A DNA stretch of 64,000 bases, taken from Streptococcus australis ATCC 700641 (GTDB lineage Bacteria; Bacillota; Bacilli; Lactobacillales; Streptococcaceae). The stretch lies in the NCBI RefSeq assembly GCF_000186465.1, contig NZ_GL636091.1, forward strand, positions 1-64,000, in the 5' to 3' direction. Positions 57,992 to 64,000 of the stretch are shown piece after piece; positions within the stretch are counted from its first letter, which is position 1; each line of letters begins with the position of its first letter. Position numbers and translations under genes: made by a program. The notes beneath the pieces are model-generated. The model made no database searches. It was given only the letters and a program-made list of their open reading frames with translations, and was not told the origin of the DNA.

Positions 57992-58507
57992 TTAGTCGTG
58001 GTATTCCCCACGATCCCATTTTTCAAGGAATTCTGTGAAGAAATCCTCATCTTCTTGATGGTCGTTGTGGGTTTCCAAATGTTGAATCTTGGCAATCAAT
58101 TTCTTGTTTTCTTCACTTGGTTTGTATTCCGCATGGATGAAGGCTTCCAAAATGTCACACATCAGAAGTTCTCCTGTGATCTTCCCACCAAAACCAATCA
58201 CGTTGGCATTGAGTTCTTCTTTCGCATAAAGAGCAGAGGTCATATCGCGGACCAAGGCTGAACGGATTCCAGGAACCTTGTTAACCGCGTTGTTAATTCC
58301 AACGCCAGTTCCACAGATACATACGCCAAGGTCTGCTTGACCACTCACTACTGCTTCCCCAACCTTCTTCCCAAAAATTGGATAGTGGGTCCGCGCATGG
58401 TCATAGGTTCCGAAGTCAAGGACTTCATAGCCTTTTGATTTCAAAAACTCAGAAACAGCCATTTTTTCATTTGTGACAATATGGTCACATCCAATTGCAA
58501 TTTTCAT
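57992..58507 (-). CDS. lacB: Galactose-6-phosphate isomerase subunit LacB
   Basis: RpiB-family subunit that with LacA turns galactose-6-phosphate into tagatose-6-phosphate. The 171 residues show [16 protein letters not shown] and the Cys/Gly loop [20 protein letters not shown]. The start at 58507 has GGGAGGAG upstream. It follows lacA by 16 bases. Confidence 0.95.
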   Translation of the reverse strand: MKIAIGCDHIVTNEKMAVSEFLKSKGYEVLDFGTYDHARTHYPIFGKKVGEAVVSGQADLGVCICGTGVGINNAVNKVPGIRSALVRDMTSALYAKEELNANVIGFGGKITGELLMCDILEAFIHAEYKPSEENKKLIAKIQHLETHNDHQEDEDFFTEFLEKWDRGEYHD

Positions 58508-58523
58508 TCGTTTACTCCTCCCT

Positions 58524-58949
58524 TTAGCACATCTTGTTGAGCATATCGACACGGATTTGGTGACGACCACCATCGTACTTACCGTTTACAAAACCTTTAG
58601 CGATATTTTTTGCCAATTGGTCACCCACGATTTGAGCACCCATGGTGATCATGCGAGAATTGTTGTGGCCACGAGTCATGTAAGCGGAACGCTCATCTGA
58701 AACTTCTGCGGCAACCATTCCTTTAATTTTAGTTGCGACCATAAATGGACCAGCTCCGTAAGCGTCAATAACAATACCCAGATTATCTTCTGCCTGTTTG
58801 ACTTCTTTGGCAACAGCTAAAGTCACATCAACAAAGTCTTGCCCTTCTTCTGTCACGTCCACGACTTGGAAACCTTCTGCTTCCAAATATTCTTTGACTA
58901 CTTCTTTTAAGCGAATACCTGCTGCATCCGCACCAACTACAATTGCCAT
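58524..58949 (-). CDS. lacA: Galactose-6-phosphate isomerase subunit LacA
   Basis: Second RpiB-family subunit of the heteromeric isomerase, 141 residues ([26 protein letters not shown]). The loop [19 protein letters not shown] lacks the Cys seen in LacB, as is usual. It is the first gene of lacABCD behind a strong promoter with several TGTTT-type repeats, probably LacR sites. Confidence 0.95.
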   Translation of the reverse strand: MAIVVGADAAGIRLKEVVKEYLEAEGFQVVDVTEEGQDFVDVTLAVAKEVKQAEDNLGIVIDAYGAGPFMVATKIKGMVAAEVSDERSAYMTRGHNNSRMITMGAQIVGDQLAKNIAKGFVNGKYDGGRHQIRVDMLNKMC

Positions 58950-59031
58950 ATACTTCTCCTTTTTGCATTTCTGTCAACAAAGAAAGCTCTCCTCTTTCTT
59001 CATTCGACTTCGTTTTGTTATTCACAAACAC

Positions 59032-59060
59032 AGTATAGCGCTAATTTTGTTTGTTGTCAA
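59032..59060 (-). promoter_or_regulatory. lacABCD promoter with LacR-type repeats
   Basis: TTGACA (59055-59060) and TATACT (59032-59037) on the minus strand, spacer 17. Repeats of the TTTGTTT/AAACAAA kind occur at about 59021-59030, 59047-59054 and 59067-59076, over and beside the promoter, as expected for a DeoR-type repressor. Confidence 0.7.
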
Positions 59061-59169
59061 CTATTTTTTGTTTATTTTTTCTTTTTTCTTCATTTTTTAC
59101 TATTTTCAGCCCTAAATTGTTTGTAATAAACAAAAAAGAGAGAATCGCTCTCTCTTTTCAGTTTATTAT

Positions 59170-59925
59170 TTATACAATCACACGTGTATATTCCTCTAAT
59201 TCTTCATGTGCTTTTTCAGATGCATCGTCCGTTATCACCGCAGTTACTTTTTTCAAGGAACAGATAGAGGTAAAGTCTTCCTTGCCAATCTTGGAGGAAT
59301 CAATCAGTAGGTAGGCTTCGGAAGAACGTTCTAAGGCTAACTTTTGCGTATAGGCTTCTTCAAAAGAAGAGGTCAGAACGCGCCCATCCACAATGCCATT
59401 CCCACTAAAAAACATCTTGTGGAAGTACATTCTTTCCATGAGAGTGTTCGTTATCTCGCCGACAAAAGCTTGACTGGTTTCTCGTAGCTCCCCTCCCAAG
59501 AGGATTACCTTAAAGGTATCACTTTTCTTCTTTAACAACTCTTGGAAAATCGGCAGACAGTTGGTCACCACACGCAATTCCTTATTATTAATGGCTTCGG
59601 AAAGAACCTCAACAGAGGTCCCCGGCCCAAGGAAGATACTCTCACCTTCTTTTATCAGTTCGCTAGCTTTCTTCGCTACCTCACGCTTAGCCAGAATATT
59701 CTTGAGTAACTTCTCTTCATGGGGAAGCTCTCGTGAAGGAAGGAATTGGTTACTTTTGGCTCCATTTCGAACACGAATAAGGAGCCCTTGCTTTTCCAAT
59801 TCAATCAAATCCCGACGGACCGTCATATCCGACACCTGCATACTTTCCATGATGTCTTGAACATAAACGGTTCCAGCCTTATTGACCAGATTGATAATCT
59901 CATTCAGTCTTTCCTGTTTTTTCAT
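59170..59925 (-). CDS. lacR: Lactose phosphotransferase repressor LacR
   Basis: DeoR-family repressor of 251 residues that responds to tagatose-6-phosphate. The N-terminal winged helix reads RLNEIINLVNKAGTVYVQDIMESMQVSDMTVRRDLIELEKQGLLIRVRNGAKS; the sugar-phosphate domain (about 75-235) contains IFLGPGTSVEVLSEAI. It stands upstream of lacA in the same direction with its own -10. Confidence 0.93.
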   Translation of the reverse strand: MKKQERLNEIINLVNKAGTVYVQDIMESMQVSDMTVRRDLIELEKQGLLIRVRNGAKSNQFLPSRELPHEEKLLKNILAKREVAKKASELIKEGESIFLGPGTSVEVLSEAINNKELRVVTNCLPIFQELLKKKSDTFKVILLGGELRETSQAFVGEITNTLMERMYFHKMFFSGNGIVDGRVLTSSFEEAYTQKLALERSSEAYLLIDSSKIGKEDFTSICSLKKVTAVITDDASEKAHEELEEYTRVIV

Positions 59926-59953
59926 TTCCTACCTACTTGCATCGTTTTTGTTT

Positions 59954-59982
59954 ATTATAACCTTAAACTGTCAGAATCGCAA
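59954..59982 (-). promoter_or_regulatory. lacR promoter
   Basis: TATAAT (59954-59959) with weak TTGCGA (59977-59982) on the minus strand, spacer 17. Confidence 0.5.
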
Positions 59983-60031
59983 TCATTTTTTGTTTGAAAC
60001 AAACATTTTTCAGAAAAAGAGAAATCAAAAA

Positions 60032-60055
60032 AGGCTTATCCTTACGGATAAACCT
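60032..60055 (-). terminator. fba terminator
   Basis: On the minus strand AGGTTTATCC, loop GTAA, GGATAAGCCT, then TTTTTTG. Confidence 0.9.
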
Positions 60056-60080
60056 CTGGTTAATAACGTTTCAAGCAAGA

Positions 60081-60962
60081 TTAAGCTTTGTTTTCGCTAC
60101 CAAATACGTCGATACGTTCTTCAACTGAAGCTGTGATTGCTTCGAATCCTGGTTTCAAGAATTTACGTGGGTCGAAGAGTTTCTTCTTGTCGTATTCTGC
60201 TTCGTTTGCATCGTATTCACGTACGAATTGACGAGTTGCGTTAGCGAATGCGATTTGGCACTCAGTGTTAACGTTAACTTTCGCAACACCAAGTTTGATA
60301 GCTTCTTGGATTTGCTCATCAGGGATACCTGAACCACCGTGCAATACGATTGGGAATCCTGGAAGAGCTTCTGTCAATTTCTTCAAGTGGTCAAGGTCAA
60401 GACCTTCCCAGTTTGCTGGGTATGGACCGTGGATATTACCAATACCTGCTGCCAAGAAGTCGATTCCTGTAGCAACCATTGCTTTAGCATCTTCGATTGG
60501 TGCCAATTCACCTTTACCAACGATACCGTCTTCTTCACCACCGATTGTACCAACTTCAGCTTCAACTGAGATACCTTTAGCGTGAGCTTTTTCTACAACT
60601 TCTTTCGCCAATTTAAGGTTTTCTTCAACTGGAAGGTGTGATCCGTCGAACATGATTGAAGTGTAACCAACTTCGATACACTCAAGAGCATCTTCATAGT
60701 GACCATGGTCCAAGTGGATTGCAACTGGTACAGTGATACCCATTGCTTCAACAAGGTTAGCGATCATGTTGCGAGCTACTTTGTAACCACCCATGTATTT
60801 AGCAGCACCCATAGAAGTTTGGATCAAAACTGGAGCTTTTTTAGCTTCTGCTGCACGCAAGATAGCTTGAGTCCACTCAAGGTTGTTTGTGTTAAATCCA
60901 CCAACTGCGTAACCATTGTCACGAGCTGCTTGGACAAATTTTTCTGCTGAAACGATTGCCAT
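60081..60962 (-). CDS. fba: Class II fructose-bisphosphate aldolase
   Basis: Zinc-dependent glycolytic aldolase of 293 residues. It shows the class II signature VPVAIHLDHGHYEDALECIEVGYTSIMFDGSHLP with zinc-binding His residues near 82-84, and VLHGGSGIPDEQIQEAIKLGVAKVNVNTE. It is monocistronic, and codon use is strongly biased as in highly expressed genes. Confidence 0.97.
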   Translation of the reverse strand: MAIVSAEKFVQAARDNGYAVGGFNTNNLEWTQAILRAAEAKKAPVLIQTSMGAAKYMGGYKVARNMIANLVEAMGITVPVAIHLDHGHYEDALECIEVGYTSIMFDGSHLPVEENLKLAKEVVEKAHAKGISVEAEVGTIGGEEDGIVGKGELAPIEDAKAMVATGIDFLAAGIGNIHGPYPANWEGLDLDHLKKLTEALPGFPIVLHGGSGIPDEQIQEAIKLGVAKVNVNTECQIAFANATRQFVREYDANEAEYDKKKLFDPRKFLKPGFEAITASVEERIDVFGSENKA

Positions 60963-61055
60963 TAGTTGTAGGCCTCCTCTTATTTTTTGTGGTTAAACCA
61001 CTTACATTGTTTATTTTATCACTTTTTCATTGAAAATGCTAGCTTTTCCTGAACC

Positions 61056-61070
61056 TTTAAAGCGTTTTCT
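61056..61070. promoter_or_regulatory. cre-like site upstream of fba
   Basis: TTTAAAGCGTTTTCT fits WTGNAANCGNWNNCW with one mismatch, about 95 bases before the fba start. A role in CcpA control is possible but unproven. Confidence 0.4.
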
Positions 61071-61104
61071 TCTCTTTCAAGCATTCTTTCTGCTAAATGA
61101 ACAA

Positions 61105-61128
61105 GAAAAAAGACAGCCGAAGCTGTCT
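61105..61128 (-). terminator. Terminator of tRNA-Leu
   Basis: On the minus strand AGACAGC, tetraloop TTCG, GCTGTCT, then TTTTTTC, 11 bases behind the tRNA. Confidence 0.9.
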
Positions 61129-61139
61129 TGGTTATCTGA

Positions 61140-61225
61140 TGCGGAGAGAGGGACTTGAACCCTCACGACCTAAAGCGGTCACAGGATCCTTAGTCCTGCG
61201 CGTCTGCCAATTCCGCCATCCCCGC
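61140..61225 (-). tRNA. tRNA-Leu (UAA anticodon)
   Basis: 86-base class II tRNA on the minus strand: acceptor GCGGGGA/TCTCCGC, anticodon loop CTAAGGA, long variable arm (GACCGCTTTAGGTC) and T loop TTCAAGT. CCA is not encoded. Confidence 0.95.
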
Positions 61226-61389
61226 GATTGAGTACCTTACTAGTATATCAATCTTCTACTTTCTTGTCAAGATTTTTTTCAAACTTTTTTCAAAGTTTGC
61301 AGATTTTCCCAAATCAGGAAAAGCCTTAGCAGCTTCACTTGTTTCTCCTGTTCAAATGAGGACACATCCCTATCACAGGAGGACTTCCT

Positions 61390-62085
61390 TTAAGGGACTG
61401 GAATTGTCTCACTGGGGGTAACCAGATATTTTTCAAATTCTAAATCAGGCATGCAAGAGGCCAAATCTTCCCTGATTCGATCGAGTGCTTCCAAGCGCAT
61501 CTCTACAGAGGTCGCTCGATTCCCCTGGATGATAAAGAGGGCATTGCGGGTAGTTTCCTCCATCTTATAGCGCTCACCATCTCTCACATCTAGCCAGGCC
61601 ATAATACCCTCTTGATCTCGGTAGACCGGATCGGTTTCACTAACATGCTTTTCTGTTGATAAGATAGGCAAAAAGGTATCCTCTCTTTGACTAATCGTAA
61701 ACTCGATTGGTTCCTGTATCTTATCCAAATCATGCCCTCCGATGGCTAGAAAGGAACGAAGACATTCAACATTATAGATATCAATCACACTATTGATCGT
61801 CGGAAGGAAGCCACGGCTTTGGATATTCTTAATCAAAGCAAGAATAGTCGGCGGGTTCTTCTTAACACTACGTCCCACTTCCTTCAACAAGTCAATGTAG
61901 CCTTGTACAACTGCCTCCTCTTTCACCGAGCTGAGATCACAATTTAAGGCCCAAGCTTCCATCTCCTTCTTTTTAGATAAAAAATCTGCAGATAAGGGAG
62001 CTTGCGGATCCACCTGTTTGGCCACTCCGATTACAACTGTCTCAATCCCCAAATCCACCAAACTTTGATTCAGTATCCAGTCCAT
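61390..62085 (-). CDS. B3/4-domain protein (PheT-like editing fold)
   Basis: Cytoplasmic protein of 231 residues with the B3/B4 fold of phenylalanyl-tRNA synthetase beta. The central pattern is LPTINSVIDIYNVECLRSFLAIGGHDLDKI, followed by IMAWLDVRDGERYKMEETTRNALFIIQG. Stand-alone members may clear mischarged tRNA or bind amino acids; the role is not settled. GGAGGAAG precedes the start. Expression with the tRNA-Leu gene behind it is possible. Confidence 0.85.
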   Translation of the reverse strand: MDWILNQSLVDLGIETVVIGVAKQVDPQAPLSADFLSKKKEMEAWALNCDLSSVKEEAVVQGYIDLLKEVGRSVKKNPPTILALIKNIQSRGFLPTINSVIDIYNVECLRSFLAIGGHDLDKIQEPIEFTISQREDTFLPILSTEKHVSETDPVYRDQEGIMAWLDVRDGERYKMEETTRNALFIIQGNRATSVEMRLEALDRIREDLASCMPDLEFEKYLVTPSETIPVP

Positions 62086-62167
62086 ATCCCCTTCCTCCTT
62101 CTACGCTACATCAGTCTTACACCCTTATTATACTCCTCCTTGAAGCGTCTTTCAAGCAAAGAAAAAA

Positions 62168-62185
62168 CAAGGAAAAAATTCCTTG
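62168..62185 (-). terminator. rpoE terminator
   Basis: CAAGGAA (62168-62174) facing TTCCTTG (62179-62185) around AAAA; on the minus strand TTTTTTC follows. Confidence 0.85.
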
Positions 62186-62194
62186 TCTTTTGGG

Positions 62195-62773
62195 TTATTC
62201 TTCTTCTTCGTAAGAATCTTCTTCGTCTTCTTCGTCACTTAACTCAACTTCCTCATCCAACTCATCTGGTGAGATTTCATTAATTTCAGCGTCATAAGCT
62301 TCCACTTCATCCTTCTCATCTTCTGGGTTTTCATCATCGTAAGTAAGCGCTGGATCTGCTTCATAGACATCTTCGTCTTCTGGATCATCCGCATTATAAT
62401 CGATCGCGTCTTCGTCTCCGTCCATAAAGGCATTGACACGTTTTTTCTTACGTTTTTTAGGTTCTTCGTCCTCATCTGTTTCTTCAAGAGCGATGATTTC
62501 TTCATCTACCTCATCAATCGCATACCATGAGCGAAGTCCCCATTTGTTATCCCCTAGTGGGATAAAGCTTCCATCCACATTCAATTCCGTATAGAATAAT
62601 GGAAGAGCTTCACGAATTTCACTGTTTGATTTTTCGAGGTAGTTTTGAATTTCATTGACCAGGTCATTGAAATACATTTCATGATCACGGCCACGTGACT
62701 CCAAAATCGCACGGGCTACTTCAATCATTGAAAGTTCACTTTTTTCTTGTCCAGCAAATACTTCTAATTCCAA
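62195..62773 (-). CDS. rpoE: RNA polymerase delta subunit RpoE
   Basis: Gram-positive accessory subunit that speeds polymerase recycling and raises promoter selectivity. The 192 residues have a folded N-terminal HARE-HTH domain (about 10-90, [29 protein letters not shown]) and a disordered, extremely acidic C-terminal half of Asp and Glu interrupted by KKRKKKR near 110. This architecture is diagnostic. Confidence 0.97.
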   Translation of the reverse strand: MELEVFAGQEKSELSMIEVARAILESRGRDHEMYFNDLVNEIQNYLEKSNSEIREALPLFYTELNVDGSFIPLGDNKWGLRSWYAIDEVDEEIIALEETDEDEEPKKRKKKRVNAFMDGDEDAIDYNADDPEDEDVYEADPALTYDDENPEDEKDEVEAYDAEINEISPDELDEEVELSDEEDEEDSYEEEE

Positions 62774-62915
62774 GGTAGATCTCCTTCATTTTTATCTCAA
62801 GGCAACACTCTTTTTCATTAAAAAAGAGGATACCCCTAGAATACATCATTTATCGTTACACTCTATTGTACGATAATTTTCCCCTTTCGTCAAAGGAAAA
62901 TTCCGCGCCAATAAG

Positions 62916-62955
62916 AAGAGAAAAGCCGGGACACATGGCCTCAGCTTTTCCTCTT
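62916..62955 (-). terminator. Probable tig terminator
   Basis: AAGAGAAAAGC (62916-62926) faces GCTTTTCCTCTT (62944-62955) with an inner GGCC-containing loop; the U tract is weak. Confidence 0.55.
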
Positions 62956-62990
62956 ATGACTTCTTTCCATCATGATGGAAGATCATCTTT

Positions 62991-64000
62991 TTATTTTACT
63001 TTCGCAGTGCTTGTGATCACTTCAACAGCTTTCTTCACAGCGATATCGTGTTTCAACATTTCTGGTGAAAGCAAGCTACGAACTTGTTCAACTGGCATGT
63101 TGTAGTCTGCTGCCAATTGTTCGATTTCAGCAGTTACTTCTTCGTCGGTTGCTTCGAAGCCTTCTGCTTTAGCAACTGCTTCTACGACAAGGTTTGTCTT
63201 AGTACGTGCTGCTGCATCTGCTTCATATTGTTTGTGAAGATCTTCTTGAGTTGTTCCAGTGATTTGGAAGTACATGTCTGGAGAGATTCCTTGACGTTGC
63301 ATGTTTCCAAGGAATTCATTTACAGCACGGTGTACTTCTTCATGGATCATTTCTTCTGGAAGGTCAATGATTTCTGCGTTTTCTACTGCAAGGTCAATTG
63401 CTGCTGACTCAACTGCATCTTTGTAAGCTTCTTCTTTCGCTTCAGCCAACTCTTTGCGGTATTTTTCTTTCAGTTCAGCAAGAGTTTCAACTTCTTCGTC
63501 GATGTCTTTTGCCAATTCATCGTCAAGAGCTGGTACTTCTTTTGCTTTTACTTCGTGGATCGTTGTCACGAATTTTGCTTCTTTACCTGCAAGGTCAGTT
63601 GCTTGGTAGTTTTCTGGGAAAGTTACGATGACATCAACTGTTTCACCAGCTGAGTGTCCAACCAATTGGTCTTCGAAACCTGGGATGAATTGACCTGAAC
63701 CAAGTCCAAGTGAGAAGTTATCTCCTTTTCCTCCGTCAAACTCAACACCGTCAACAGAACCTACAAAGTCGATCACCACTGTATCACCTTCAGCTGCTGG
63801 TCCTTCTTTGATTACCAATTCAGCCAAGTTGTTGCGTTCGCGTTCGATACGTGCATCTACATCTTCATCTGTTACTTCTTTAGAAACTTCTACAGATACT
63901 TCAAGGTCTTTGTAAGCACCCAATTTTACTTCTGGTTTTGTAACAACATTTGCTGTCAATGTCCAATCTTGACCTTTTTCCATTGATACAACGTCAAAAG
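62991..64000 (-). CDS. tig: Trigger factor (5' part beyond the window)
   Basis: Ribosome-bound chaperone and prolyl isomerase. The window holds the C-terminal 336 codons: the end of the ribosome-binding domain ([26 protein letters not shown]), the FKBP-type isomerase domain ([44 protein letters not shown]) and the helical C-terminal arms. The frame stays open to the last base, so the true start lies beyond 64000. Confidence 0.96.
   Translation of the reverse strand, partial: FDVVSMEKGQDWTLTANVVTKPEVKLGAYKDLEVSVEVSKEVTDEDVDARIERERNNLAELVIKEGPAAEGDTVVIDFVGSVDGVEFDGGKGDNFSLGLGSGQFIPGFEDQLVGHSAGETVDVIVTFPENYQATDLAGKEAKFVTTIHEVKAKEVPALDDELAKDIDEEVETLAELKEKYRKELAEAKEEAYKDAVESAAIDLAVENAEIIDLPEEMIHEEVHRAVNEFLGNMQRQGISPDMYFQITGTTQEDLHKQYEADAAARTKTNLVVEAVAKAEGFEATDEEVTAEIEQLAADYNMPVEQVRSLLSPEMLKHDIAVKKAVEVITSTAKVK

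Noticed and set aside
58508..58573. Longer lacB overlapping lacA
   Set aside because: The extension would overlap lacA by 50 bases; the start at 58507 has GGGAGGAG and gives standard length.
61056..61070. Firm CcpA control of fba
   Set aside because: The cre-like site has a mismatch at a conserved G and lies about 95 bases from the start with no clear promoter beside it, so it is listed only at low confidence.

Overview
The window comes from a low-GC Firmicute, almost certainly an oral Streptococcus of the mitis/sanguinis type. Supporting signs are the Ami/Ali oligopeptide system, the complete sufCDSUB operon with a dacA-family gene next to it, MecA, FakA/Asp23, the tagatose-type lac genes, RpoE delta, CodY-type boxes and streptococcal promoters. 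The species cannot be fixed from this window alone. Most genes lie on the minus strand.

Layout. (1) 0-8.8 kb: amiACDEF oligopeptide importer with a CodY box at amiA, then a second peptide-binding lipoprotein. (2) 8.9-16.1 kb: a dacA-family protein whose SxxK and SxN motifs are altered, a hypothetical gene, and sufCDSUB for Fe-S assembly. (3) 16.2-24.9 kb: a lipid-linked sugar-phosphate transferase with mecA, uppP, a DUF2207 membrane protein, a polar amino-acid ABC importer (plus strand), a small HTH-like protein and an SPFH protein. (4) 25-29.8 kb: ilvB-ilvN-ilvC and a separately expressed ilvA, both with CodY boxes. (5) 29.9-33.7 kb: a DesK/LuxR-type two-component system co-transcribed with an ABC-2 exporter and two small membrane proteins, with a TGACA/TGTCA-rich operator candidate upstream. 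(6) 33.7-38.7 kb: a YehR-like lipoprotein, fakA/asp23, rpmB, and a LytTR regulator with a LiaF-like membrane partner. Phased direct repeats stand upstream of both the LytTR operon and a nearby 103-residue membrane protein gene.

(7) 38.8-47.7 kb is the accessory region: visibly more A+T rich and full of debris. It holds a 67-residue ORF with a three-gene ABC-2 exporter behind a palindromic operator, a stray 3' end of rpsI (a common integration target), truncated XRE and TMEM175 genes, a cadmium operon (cadD-cadX) and a copper cassette (copY-copB) bracketed by IS3-like inverted ends. A possible integrase tail abuts tRNA-Thr. The picture is of layered, decayed integrative elements carrying metal resistance.

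(8) 47.9-64 kb: an acetyltransferase broken by one amber codon, a second paralogous ABC-2 exporter with a cre site on its promoter, lacTFEG and lacABCD with lacR, class II fba, tRNA-Leu, a B3/4-domain protein, rpoE and the 3' part of tig.

The strongest points for follow-up are the LytTR module with shared operators, the dacA homologue lacking its catalytic residues at the usual dacA locus, and the small-ORF/ABC-2 exporter operon in the island. All function calls rest on reading motifs by eye; no database search was run.
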